Shown in pieces: positions 9,621 to 19,136 of a DNA stretch of 19,684 bases. This DNA comes from Terana coerulea. Lineage: Eukaryota; Basidiomycota; Agaricomycetes; Polyporales; Phanerochaetaceae. Each line of letters opens with the position of its first letter. Within the stretch, counting starts at the first letter, position 1. Location of the stretch: NCBI GenBank assembly GCA_024811115.1, contig JAKOGH010001071.1:1-19684 (forward strand), read 5' to 3'. Below the pieces are notes generated by a model. That model did not search any database, was not told where the DNA came from, and saw nothing but the letters and a program-made list of their open reading frames with translations. The translations under genes were made by a program, and so were the position numbers.

Positions 9621-10917
9621 TCATACGCTTGTCAATAAAACTCCAGGCACTCCCTTAAAGTGGTCCTCGACGTCACTGGCAATATCTACGCTTTGTGCTA
9701 CGGAGATTCCACTGTGACTGGATACGCCATTGACTACAAAGGTACGGGATGGGTCTGAGTCGCTCGGCTTCCGTGACAGGAAGCGCATGGGGTAACCAGC
9801 CTGCTCGCTCACGCTCTTACTTCCATGCGCTGTGAACACCGTGTTGCTCGTGTTGGCCTTCCAGGCCCTCCTTGCGCGACACGGTAGATGATCAGGAGGG
9901 TAGTCGCGATCTGCACAAGAAGGTTTAAGCGCACAGCCAAAGCACAGGCGTACGGTATGTACCTGGACTTGGCTCATGGACTGAAGGAAGACGTTGACGA
10001 CGGGGTTGTTGATAGCCAACGTGACGAGGAGGATGATCGCGAACGCCGAATACACGGCGGCGGACTCGACAATCATCGCGGACACGCTCGTGTACTGCGA
10101 GGTGTGGCCGGCACCGAGCGCCTTGCCGAGCCGGTAGCGGTACGTCTGGATGCGCGCGACGATGGCGATGGTGGCGAGGATGTTCAGCGAGATGGTGAGC
10201 GAGAGGAAGACGATCGTCCAGTTGACCACCTGGGTTGCGTGGATTGACGTCGCGGATTGCTGGATCTGCCAAAAGACTCCCGATACTGGAGGGAGAGTCG
10301 GTCACGAAGTCAGCATGGTCAGGTGGCGGAGGGCAAAGACTGGACGAACTGATGGACGCGAGGAGAATGAGAGATGGCCCGAGGGCAATGGCCCACGTTG
10401 GAACACGTGAGCCACGATAAAGTACAGTGCAACGCCAGACCTGAAATTGCAGAGAGTTGGTGCACAGATGGCCATGGATGGTCAGCCTATTACTGAAGCC
10501 GTTGACGGACTAGTATATGAGAATGCGTACCAACAGGGCATCCGCAAACCAGCATCCCAGCACGAATGCGATATTGCCGCCCTCGTCGATTGGAGCAGTG
10601 AAAAAGTCGTCCTCGACAGCGTTGGGACCCCCGGGATATGCTCGATCGGTGATGAACGCGAGTTGGGTGAACGCAGCATCGGAGACCATGAAGATCGTCC
10701 CGAGACTGAACATGACACAGACGTAGACCAGGAGGCAAATATTGTGCTTGCGGTTGCTGTTGTTTCTGTTTGTCTGTTTCCAGAGCAAGCTGACGCATCC
10801 GAGAAAAAGAGCGAATTGGACACCGTAGGCTACGGCGCCGAGGATGCAGCCCTGAAGCCACGTCTTCTCAGTGAGGAGCTCGGTGGAGGTCTCGTCTGGG
10901 GAGTATGGGTTGGTCAT
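9621..10917 (-). CDS. Agaricomycete-type seven-transmembrane protein
   Basis: Four exons on the minus strand with introns 10441-10530, 10286-10349 and 9911-9962. One base restored near 9870 gives 363 residues. Seven hydrophobic spans can be seen: CILGAVAYGVQFALFLGCVS; ICLLVYVCVMFSLGTIFMV; NIAFVLGCWFADALLVW; WAIALGPSLILLAS; FLSLTISLNILATIAIVA; SAAVYSAFAIILLVTLAI; IATTLLIIYRVAQG. The RYRLGKALG loop and the block AMIVESAAVYS before TM6 are typical of a large, functionally undefined membrane family of mushroom-forming fungi. The C-terminal 80 or so residues are Ser-rich and polar. Role unknown; a receptor-like topology is possible but not shown. The ATG at 10915-10917 opens the only frame that reads into TM1. 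Confidence 0.82.
9868..9873 (-). other. Apparent frameshift in the 7-TM gene tail
   Basis: IIYRVAQG and the following AWKANTSNTVF lie in different frames. One extra G (coding strand) gives RVAQGRAWKAN and leads to the TGA at 9621-9623. Confidence 0.6.
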
Positions 10918-12037
10918 GGCGCTGGAGCGATGCACAGAGAGTGGGACTCCGCGACCATTATAAAGTCCTGCTCTAGCGGAGCGCAAGGACTGAAGCCGAG
11001 CTGTCGTGATAGAATCACTGGGTATATGGTGCCTCGAGCACCATTTGATACGGCGGCTCTAAGTGTTTGATGTTAGAAATCAGTAACACTTGGCTTGCAC
11101 AGTGCTTGAACCTGTCCAGCGTGAGAGTATGGGTATGAAGACTCAGCGTGGCCTCAATCCATAAATCATACAGCTATACATCACCTGCGTAGTACCCGAT
11201 CTGAAGGGCGCGTGCTATCGATGTAACAGGGACTGATTGTTGGCATCCGAGTCATTTTGGCGTGCCCGTCGAGCATCGTTTGGACTTCTCCCTTACGAAA
11301 ATATCCATACCAGGCTCGGCCCCGAAGTCGAGAACTTTGGTCCTGGACCGCTCTTGTCGGTACCATCGCAGTGGCCGTGCAAGACGTAATGTCACATGAA
11401 GAATAAAAGAAGAGCGAAGATAGATGGATGGATTGGAGAAGCCACCCTGAATGTTGAACAACTTAGAGCGTCGATGTTTAGGGCTCGTCCGCATGGTGGC
11501 GTGAGACTCACAAGTGAGTGCTCATGAAAGATGCCCACTCCTTTACAGTAGTATCATATGCTGCCTCGGCTAGGGACTTCTTGTTTCATTACATGAGGCG
11601 TTGGACATCACCGCGCACAGATGAATCGAATATCTGGTCGGAGCAGAGCAGAAGCTGATGTAGAGGGACTATGACAGCCTGGGAGTGAGCCTTCAACGTA
11701 ATCTTCAGTACAACAGTGGAACATTGAGTTATTGAACACTCGGAGCGCTGTATGATAGCACTTACTGCGTGTGGTCGCTTGGGATATTCTGCCCTCGTCG
11801 ATTGAAACTTGAAGCTTGAAGCTTGATCATGAAAGTTCAAAGTGCTACCGCAGCGGAGCGGCGCTAGTCTTATCCAGCGCCTAAGTCACTGCTTTGTCAG
11901 CGTCCCATCGCAATGCGGCCCGGGCCGTCTAGCTCTTTGGTCTCTGCTTCTTGCAGTGAACCCGGGTTTTCGTGGCGACGTTGATACTCAAAACGAGTAG
12001 AATGGGCTCTTCGCCCCATCAAGCTTACATTTCCAAG
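10918..12037. other. Divergent intergenic region
   Basis: This is the head-to-head spacer between the 7-TM gene (-) and the hydrolase gene (+). A TTTATAAT element reads toward the 7-TM gene about 40-50 nt before its ATG. A short tandem repeat lies at 11808-11826. A minus-strand frame of 80 codons at 11252-11494 has no recognisable domain. No gene is called. Confidence 0.5.
11808..11826. repeat. Short tandem repeat (CTTGAAG)n
   Basis: CTTGAAG occurs twice in a row and is followed by CTTGA, giving about 2.7 units of 7 bp. It is in the noncoding spacer, has no evident function and could be replication slippage. Confidence 0.7.
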
Positions 12038-12148
12038 ATGGCTCGCGAGTCACGTAAATTGTGAGTGGTTGCACCTCTTATACTCCCGCCACCACCGCGC
12101 AGGAGGGACAACCATCCTCTAAACCCGTTACGCACATACACAGCCACC
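12038..12148 (+). other. Possible alternative first exon and 5' intron of the hydrolase gene
   Basis: ATG at 12038, exon to 12060, intron 12061-12102 (gtgagt ... cgcag), then 12103-12148 reads in frame into the main ATG. The added residues are MARESRKLRDNHPLNPLRTY plus three more: Arg-rich, low in acid, presequence-like. It could instead be an untranslated leader with an intron. Confidence 0.4.
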
Positions 12149-13116
12149 ATGTCGTCTGTCACCGTATCCACCGGCGAGATGGACTTTGTCTACAAGGGCG
12201 AGTCCTTCAAGACATGGTACAAGGTCTTTGGTGACCTCTCCTCCTCGAAGACACCTCTCGTTGTCTTACACGGAGGCCCCGGAATCCCTCACAACTACGT
12301 CCTTCCTCACTCCCGCCTCGCGTACGACGTCGGAATCCCCGTCATTTTCTACGATCAGGTCGGCTGCGGGCAGTCTACTCACATGCCAGACAAACCCGCC
12401 GAGTTCTGGTCCATTGAACTCTTCACCACGGAGCTCGCCAACGTTTTGTCCCACTTCCAAATCTCTTCCAACTTCGATTTGCTGGGACACTCCTGGGGCG
12501 GCATGCTTGCCCAAGAGTACGCAGCGTCCCGCCAGCCGAAAGGCCTCCGCAGCTTGTGCTCGCCGACTCCCTTGCATCCATGCCGCTGTGGGAGATCTCT
12601 GTGGGCAAGCTCTGCGACGGCTGCCGCAGGACGTCCAGGATACAATCGAGAAGCACGAGGCGGCCGGTACGACGGACGACCCCGAGTTCAAGGAAGCCGT
12701 ACAAGTCTTCTACCGGAAGCACGTCAACAAGATCGTTCCGAAGCCGCAAGACTGTGTCGACGCGCATGCAGCTCTCAAGAAGGATCCCACCGTATACCAC
12801 ACAATGTGGGTAATTATGTCGTCTGGCTCGCTGTGGCAGCACTGACGATGGCTTGTGTAGGCAAGGTCCCACAGAGTTCACGATCACGGGATCGTTGAAG
12901 TACTGGTCGATGCTCGATCGGCTGCACACCATCGCCGCGCCGACGCTCGTCCTGAACTCCGTCGACGACGAGGCGCAGGATGAGTGTGTCGGTCCCCTTT
13001 TCCAAAAGATCCCTCGATCGAAATGGGTGCAGTTCGCAACGAGCGCGCATATGCCCTTCCACGAAGAGCCGGATCGTTACATGCAGGTCGTCGGTGACTT
13101 CCTTACCGAAGCCTGA
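12149..13116 (+). CDS. Proline iminopeptidase / amino-acid amidase family alpha/beta hydrolase (S33)
   Basis: Likely removes N-terminal proline, or hydrolyses amino-acid amides, as other S33 members do. Exons are 12149-12805 and 12861-13116. Restoring one base at about 12553 and one at about 12620 gives 304 residues, normal for the family. Visible elements are the oxyanion HGGPG, FYDQVGCGQS, the nucleophile elbow GHSWGG (Ser), a helical cap region (CDGLPQDVQDTIEKHE after repair), an acid in NSVDDEAQD and the catalytic His in SAHMPFHEEP. No signal peptide follows the ATG at 12149, which has a good context (CAGCCACCATGT), so a cytosolic enzyme is likely. An upstream ATG at 12038 can be joined in frame through a 42-nt intron and would add 23 basic residues. 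Confidence 0.88.
12551..12621 (+). other. Two apparent frameshifts in the hydrolase gene
   Basis: At about 12553, one missing base (AGCCTTG?) separates RQPKGLRS from LVLADSLASMPLWEISVG. At 12619-12621, one missing G separates KLCDG from LPQDVQDTIEKHE. Repaired, the protein matches family length. Confidence 0.65.
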
Positions 13117-13617
13117 AGGAGGACACTCAAGGTAAGTTTCTGCACGCAATAACCTACAGCCACCCGCTGATAGACATCAGACATTCTCACCCCGGCCACG
13201 AGCTTATTCACGATTGCATACTTTTGTACCTGTTGAGCATGGGTGGTAACGTTCGTCGCGCAGCATCCAAACATTCAGTGTCTCGTAAACACCCTCTGCA
13301 CCCAATGATTTTTTTACGTCTTTCCAAGTGGCAGCCGAACCTTTCGTAATTCTTTCGGCGACGGTCTTGGGAACTGGGAATTGATTCTGTCTACTAGGCT
13401 CGAGTACAACACAAGTTACAGGGACGTAGGATCCGGAACGGCTCAATAAGCTCTGATGATATTCGTGCACCCAAGTGACCACATACGTAAATCAGCGTGT
13501 CCGCTCCGAGATGGGTATATGCCGTGAGAGTGGTTCGGAGCAGCTGATAAGCGGCTCAAATTCATACAAAACCCAAGCATGGGGCGAGTATGAGCGGGCT
13601 GCCCAAGTCCTTTCACA
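13117..13617. other. Spacer between hydrolase and UstYa-like gene
   Basis: An intron-like stretch (13132-13180, gtaagt ... catcag, 49 nt) begins 15 nt after the hydrolase stop. A minus-strand open frame without ATG covers 13204-13482; I do not recognise its product. The rest is presumably promoter of the next gene. Confidence 0.4.
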
Positions 13618-14264
13618 ATGCTGCTAGCTACCAAGCTTTCCGTCCTAATGTTCCTCTGCAGCGTCGCAAATCTGTTATACATTGCGCGCTCCCTGCTCTC
13701 AACCTCGCCGTCAACGGCCGATGAAGTCCTGCCGACCTATTACTGTACGTCAGGCACATCCTGCGTGCAAATATAAAATACTGATGTACCTCTGGCAGCG
13801 TATCGCGGGCACGATTTCCCTGAGACCGTGCCCGGTACTGGCAGTCCTGTCGAAGACGCCGCTGTATATCTCACGGTCGAGGACAGCGTGCACTTCGCAC
13901 TCGGAAGAGACTTCGACCCATCGTGGAGGTCGACCACGGGAAGGCTTACGGATACATTCACCTCGGGCCAGAACATCGTATCTTCGCGATCACGATGTAT
14001 CACGAGTTGCACTGTATCCGGATGCTCAACTACGCTTTCTTCCGCCGTCCGTTCGCGACCCCAGGTCATATTCAACACTGCCTCAACTATCTACGTCAGG
14101 GCATCTTGTGTGCACCTGATCTCACACTGGAGCCTGGGAACTTTGAGGATAGGGAGTACGGGCCTGGGAATAGCGGTGCAACGCACATATGTAGGGACTG
14201 GAGTATTCCCTATGATGCTACAGAGAAGAGCAATTGGGAATGGGAGAATATCACTACAGTATAG
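13618..14264 (+). CDS. UstYa-like (DUF3328) membrane-anchored oxidase-family protein, copy 1
   Basis: Exons 13618-13744 and 13799-14264, with one base restored near 13922, give 197 residues. A membrane anchor lies at about 8-24 (SVLMFLCSVANLLYIAR). The intron splits codon S43, followed by YRGHDFPETV. A HLGPEHRIFAITMY block leads to the first HxxHC motif, HELHC (H111-C115). The second is HIQHC (133-137) in HCLNYLRQGILC, and THICRDW follows near the C-terminus. These paired HxxHC motifs define the UstYa family. Its characterised members carry out oxidative steps such as cyclisation in fungal RiPP (ustiloxin, phomopsin) and other secondary pathways. Both motifs are intact here, so an active protein is plausible once the frame is repaired. 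Substrate unknown. A paralogue lies at 19137. Confidence 0.87.
13921..13923 (+). other. Apparent frameshift in UstYa-like copy 1
   Basis: FALGRDFDPS and VEVDHGKAYGYIHLG are in different frames. One base missing after GACCCATC joins them. Confidence 0.65.
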
Positions 14265-15981
14265 ACCAGCTCTATGTATCAGATGCATGAAATTCAGACG
14301 GCGTGATATTTCATGACATTTCTAGCCCACCATTGCCTTGATTGATTTATCGTTCATGTCTTATCGCCTTGATATCTAAGCCATCGCGAAGTACTGCACA
14401 ATATGAGTTATATCAACCAGCGTAATGTGTCATATCCGATGACTCGGAGTGCATGATATTTCGACAAGTTAGTAAGGAAGCGGTGTCCGCGACGCCTACA
14501 TCGGTGCATTTGGGAACTCGAGTCTTCCAGCAATCTTTCAGGGCACCACGACCGGGTGTTAGGGGGCCTTGTAGCGCCACAATGCTTCGGGCTTCCATTT
14601 TCGATCAAAGTCATGACAGATACATGATACTTCGGAGGTGCGCGCGAGCCTCGTACGAACTTGAAGGCTGGTTCTCTTCGGATCCACCCGCTGCCGATGT
14701 ATAGCGTGGTAAGGGCGCCGGCACACTTCCATTCTGCACAATATCACGGAACCTCTATGCTTACTGTACTTTTACGACCGCACCGGGCGGTCACAGCTCA
14801 CAGAGCCCGTCGACGCTCTATGACCCACATACGTGTACGATTATTCTTCGCGCCTGCGGCTCCATCACCACTCAGGACACATGGTCACGCGACGACCTCG
14901 CCGGTACGCCCGCATCGTATGTTTCGGGTCACGGTCACAGGGGCCGCCGTTAGGGTCGTAAAAGTACAGTACATCGCACTACTAATACACACTTCTATCA
15001 CGGAAATTTCACTGCGGCCTGGGAGGTCATCTTCCCCAGAACGAATACAAGACGTTCACAGGGCAAGAGCTCGACACTTCTAGACCGAAGCGTTTACCCC
15101 ACTATCACTCCGTGCCTCTCTGGATTGATTGAACAATTTGAAATGCACATCATGAGCACATGCATCCTTCAAACTTCAAATTCGATTGAGACCGATCTGC
15201 TCGGGCATGTTCATCTGACTGTGCTGCAAGCTTCACGCAGATGATGATGATTACTCCCTTGAGCACCCTCTCCTTTACAAATGCTTATTACGTCTCTGGA
15301 GGCCACCAACCCCCGTCCTGATACGTGATTACAATTTCTATTGAGGCCACCTGGAAGTATTTTGGAAGTTGCCCACACAGTCAGTCAATATTCTAGACGT
15401 CGTAGATGCACGTCGGCGTGTTGTTCAATCCTAACCTTACCGCTGAAGAGACAGAGGTCTGAATTTCTCCTCGCGCAGATTTCGCATTCAAACTTCAACG
15501 CAATATTCCAAGTCCGCCGAGTACTAGTCGTCTGCGTGTGAACCTGTAGGCCCGCTACTTTGGGACACGCGGACGGCTTATGCTATAACGCGGTCTGGTG
15601 CTGTGAGAAGGTATCTCTCCACTGGCGGATGCACTGTATTCAAGGCTTCTCCGCATTTGAACTGCTCGTCGGATTTTATTTAGCTCAATGCAATATTTTT
15701 GTCTCAGCAAAGCGGTCTCTAGTATCATCCCAAGAGGTGATCGATTGGTCTGTCACCCCGTGCTATAATAATGTCAAGGATGATTTAGGGCCTATATGTT
15801 GACCACAAAACTTCAATGACTCAGACACAGCTGTCAAACACAACACTCTATTCGGCGGTCAAATATAGGGTCTGATTGTGGCATGGTCATGGAATAGCAC
15901 AAGTACATCTGAAGCTCCCAGATATAGTCACAAAGTACCGCGTGCATTCAAGATTGTTGACCGTCATTATTGCAGAGCAAC
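14265..15981. other. Long gene-poor stretch
   Basis: Open frames here are short, mostly lack good starts and show no domain I know. A piece at 14996-15131 reads NEYKTFTGQELDTSRPKRLP in one plus frame and might be a decayed coding relic, but I cannot name it. No tRNA, transposon end or long repeat was seen. Confidence 0.45.
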
Positions 15982-16035
15982 CTGTGAATTTGAGGTGTTT
16001 TAGACTTGGGTTGCGATGAGCTGATGGAAGCTTAC
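15982..16035 (-). other. Intron-like sequence directly after the peptide stop codon
   Basis: GTAAGC starts at the base after TAG, and the stretch ends in TTCACAG after 54 nt, the usual intron size here. Either a 3' UTR intron, or the stop is created by a missing base and the peptide continues in the next exon with NRLLCNNDGQQS. Confidence 0.5.
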
Positions 16036-16222
16036 CTATTCACATTCTTCCATCGATGGATCGCGCTTGCAAGGAGAGGCTCCGCCGATAGTGACATCAT
16101 CTGTGGGTCGCAAATTAGCAGCATAATCTGTGAGGCACAGGGAGGAGCATACCGATGGGCTTAGCGTTGGCGACGGCCAGGGCCATGAAAAGGAACAACA
16201 CAAGCTTGACGGCGGAACGCAT
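16036..16222 (-). CDS. Small secreted peptide with a Lys-Arg (Kex2-like) site
   Basis: Two exons (16222-16153 and 16100-16036) around a 52-nt intron (gtatgc ... cccacag) encode 44 residues. Residues 1-20 are a clear signal peptide, MRSAVKLVLFLFMALAVANA, with an Ala-x-Ala-like cleavage site. The mature part is about 24 residues: KPIDDVTIGGASPCKR then DPSMEECE. It has two Cys and one dibasic KR that a Kex2-type protease could cut. A TATA box and a pyrimidine-rich leader precede it, suggesting strong or regulated expression. The TAG stop directly abuts a canonical donor (gtaagc), so the real 3' end may differ. Function unknown: effector, signal, or precursor of a processed peptide. There is no C-terminal CaaX box, so it is not a classical lipopeptide mating pheromone. 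Confidence 0.7.
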
Positions 16223-16335
16223 GTTCAAGAGGTACAGAGACAGGTGAGAGCGAGGCGAGGCGACAGATGAGAGTGAGGTGAGGCACTGAGGTGTGTTCGC
16301 TTTGGCTGCTGTAGCTTTGAGGGAGTGAGCGGCGG

Positions 16336-16343
16336 CTTATATA
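16336..16343 (-). promoter_or_regulatory. TATA box of the small secreted peptide gene
   Basis: TATATAAG on the minus strand, 114 nt upstream of the ATG at 16222. It is followed by a leader rich in CTC/CTCAC repeats (about 16245-16290), a feature of well-expressed fungal promoters. Confidence 0.65.
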
Positions 16344-16344
16344 G

Positions 16345-17054
16345 AAATCTGCACTCACTCACATGAATTTTCGCAGTAATCACTCTAAGGAAGTGATGAT
16401 TAAACTGCTGTATTCGCCGTTCTGTAGCTCCACCGTCGAATCCTCTGATACGGTGATTATCCTAGCTAGAGTCACGCTCTGTGCACATGCCTCTGCATGG
16501 GAACAAGACCAAGGGCATATTGTCAATTCGAGACCCCTTCTGCCCATGCACCGCACATGTGAGAGAGCCTCATATGGCCCCATCGCCGCCCGGTACCGAT
16601 GCAACGGATAACGGCGGCTTCCTCTAGCGATGAATGTCTGCCCAGATTGTGCGATGTTAGCCATCTGTCTTCTGCCTGCTGTCTTGGGAGAGAAGTATGG
16701 GCGCCACGATGGCAGCCGCTTGTCCGCTCGTTACTGTAAGCTAGATAAGCACTCTTTGGATAACTCGACTCTAAACATCATCCCACCTGATTTGAAAGTT
16801 ATCCGTAACTCTAATCAGAATTGCTCGTTTCCGATGCTCTCACACACTATCGTGCGGGATGTGGATGCATTTATTCAACAGCGTCAACTCCAAGGTACGC
16901 GATGAATCGTCCCGGTTGACTGATGGACGACATGGGTGCTACGATATCCGGAAGCCGCGGTAGACAGATCATTGTCGTTGTGTCCGATACTAGTGGATCG
17001 AGGGATAACAGAGTTTACTAGAGGAATTGGTGAGTAGAGTTTGGTGCACTGCTG
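16345..17054. other. Spacer upstream of the secreted peptide gene
   Basis: This contains the promoter of the peptide gene and the 3' end of the membrane-protein gene. A plus frame at 16630-16905 and a minus frame at 16380-16664 have no recognisable domains. No gene is called. Confidence 0.5.
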
Positions 17055-18085
17055 TCAGGCTGTAGTGCTCTCCGGATCGAGACGGGACTGCGTCAGGAAT
17101 AACCCTGTTAGACAGGTGTAAGCCATGAATCATGTTTGAGAATAAGTAATCGCTACTCACCACGGCGAGGAGTAATGCGCTGGTCCTGCCAAAAGTCGAC
17201 AAGACATGTCGGAGTGGTTGGAGAGCACGCAAGCTCCAGCGTCAGAAAGGTGTTTGACTTGCAGCAAAACTCTTCAGACGTGAATGACCCATCGGAGGTG
17301 AACTCTGCGGTCGTCATGAGGCGTTGTCGTCGAGGTGCGAAGTCCATCGAACCAGAGATGTAGCGAGACATCTCCGTAGGCGTGTCCAAGACCCACACGT
17401 CCACATGAGTAGGCTCTACGAGCGTCGACGCAGGATCAAAATCCTGTGTGCGCCTTGGCAGGCTCGCCATGAGCACGCAGCGTTCCATGGCAAAGTCTTT
17501 CATGCGGAACTGTACGATGGTCGTATTCTGTGTACTGGTCAGAGCCTGCGTGGATTATAAAGGTAGACCGTACGCACCTGTGGGGTGACCACAATGTGAC
17601 GCTCGTCTGGATACACAAACCCTCGGAAGTGAATCGCCCCTCTCGTCCTCTGCCATGTGACGAGATGGATCCATGGGATCTATCTGCAGGATGATGTCGG
17701 GAAAGTTGGAAATCGGCGCAAAGTCGTGCTGTCCGACTTTGAGTGCTTGCTCGAGATTCACGTAGGGATTGGGACGAGGTAGGCTTAGGCCTTCGTAGGC
17801 GACGATGGAGGAGGAATTCCACTTGTTGGTTGCGTTCAAGACGACCAACGACAACGAGATCAGGGAGGAAATTATGGTGCCCATGCAGGCGAAGCGGAAA
17901 AGATAGCCTGTGTCTAGCCACCACAACACTGTTGGCACAGAATATGACTCCATAAATTGACATCACTACTTACCCGTTTTCGCGGTGTTTGAGTTGTATT
18001 CCAGACCATCCTCCAGAGCGGGCTCAGTCGGGCTCGTAGTCAAGCGAGCGTATTTGGAGCGCATAGGACGACGGTCTTGAGTCAT
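17055..18085 (-). CDS. Single-pass membrane protein of an uncharacterised Agaricomycete family
   Basis: Four exons with introns 17929-17973, 17528-17577 and 17105-17160. Restoring one base in each of two G runs (17637-17640 and 17620-17622, C on the plus strand) gives 293 residues. A short polar N-terminus (MTQDRRPMRSKYARL) precedes one membrane span at about 48-70 (FACMGTIISSLISLSLVVL). The outer part has LPRPNPYVNLEQAL, SNFPDIILQIDP and VYPDERHIVVTPQ. Then come TIVQFRMKDFAMERCVL, a beta-rich segment with four to five Cys, and CLVDFWQD near the end. I know this layout from many unnamed mushroom proteins but no function. Start 18085 has a good context (CCCGCCATGA). The next gene upstream is divergent, 1.05 kb away. 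Confidence 0.78.
17620..17640 (-). other. Two apparent frameshifts in the membrane-protein gene
   Basis: MAEDERG, then RFTSEG, then FVYPDERHIVVTPQ lie in three successive frames, breaking at a four-G and a three-G run of the coding strand. One G added to each gives a continuous conserved segment. Confidence 0.6.
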
Positions 18086-19136
18086 GGCGGGGGAAGGGTG
18101 AAGGATGTGCGAGTGTCGGCCCAGTTGAGCAGCTCTGGAGAGCAGAGTGCCCTATGGGAGGCGTCAATGGGAACTAAAGGGGCCGCGGTGTTCGTTATTC
18201 GCTGTTCGATTCCACACTTAGGATGGAGAACCTGATACACGTAGAAGAATTAGCTCATCAGAATCAGAGGAATCAGAGAAACTCACTCTCACCAGAAAGG
18301 GAGCTTACGATGCATAGACAGGGAAATGGTCATACATACGCTTCATGCCAGCTGGACGAGTTTAGCTACCCCGTGTACAACATCTCCACCTCGAAGCGCG
18401 TGGCTCTCGTGCTCTATTCTCACCATTGTCAGGCTGTGAACACTGTGATCAGTTCGCGTACGTGATATGGCTCATAGAAGTAGTGCTCACGTTGTACGTG
18501 CGTTCGGAAGTCGGAAGAGAGACCATGGTGCGCGCTCAGAGCGCTCAGCGCCCAGGTTCGAGCTTCGGCCGGTACCGAGGTCACAAACAATTGCAAATCA
18601 CGGACGGTCAGCAACTTTCATCTGTGCATGTGCTGGGACGTCCTCGTGAACGCATGAACACCTATGAGCACGGCCTCGAACATCGGCCACAAATGATATC
18701 AAGAGTTCCTTCGAACGGCACTTTCTTGACACGGTCAAACAAGACCAAGGCAGGGTCGATTAAGCTATTCGAAGTAGCATCGGTCGAACTGCTACTTAAG
18801 TGCGATCTGGGTCACAGGCCGTACACTGGCATACGCAGCGATGTGCTTCTGCCCGAGCCTCGTTGTGTGCGAATGAACGGCAAGGTCGGTGAGCCTCAGG
18901 TCAAACTGCCACAAACATTGCGCCAACGAAACACCATTCATCGGTCAGATCCGTCGTCGTCGTGGGGCCAAGTTCTAACACGCGGTGCAGGTTCTCGAAT
19001 CGCCTCATGAGATCGGTAGTAGTAGTCCTAACGGAGTACTGTTGGGAGCATATGACTACGTGCATTATTGCTGTTTAATCCTCATTAAATACTGAAGTAG
19101 CCACGGATTTCTCCTACGATCGTGCACGACGCCTAC
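18086..19136. other. Divergent spacer between membrane-protein gene and second UstYa-like gene
   Basis: Shared upstream region of two divergent genes. An AATCAGAG direct repeat lies near 18260. A 194-codon plus frame at 18426-19010 begins at TTG, lacks a domain and is not called. No tRNA or transposon features. Confidence 0.5.

Noticed and set aside
16036..16222. Small peptide as a mating pheromone precursor
   Set aside because: It has a classical signal peptide and ends in ECE, without the CaaX box needed for farnesylation.
16630..16905. 91-codon plus-strand open frame with a hydrophobic start
   Set aside because: The signal-like stretch is weak (Cys-rich, acidic), and nothing upstream resembles a promoter; not supported as a gene.
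18195..18220. GTTCGATTCC resembling a tRNA T-loop
   Set aside because: The flanking bases do not form the T-stem or acceptor stem, so this is not a tRNA gene.
18426..19010. 194-codon plus-strand open frame
   Set aside because: It starts at TTG, has no recognisable domain, no intron signals and no codon bias like the real genes; probably chance.
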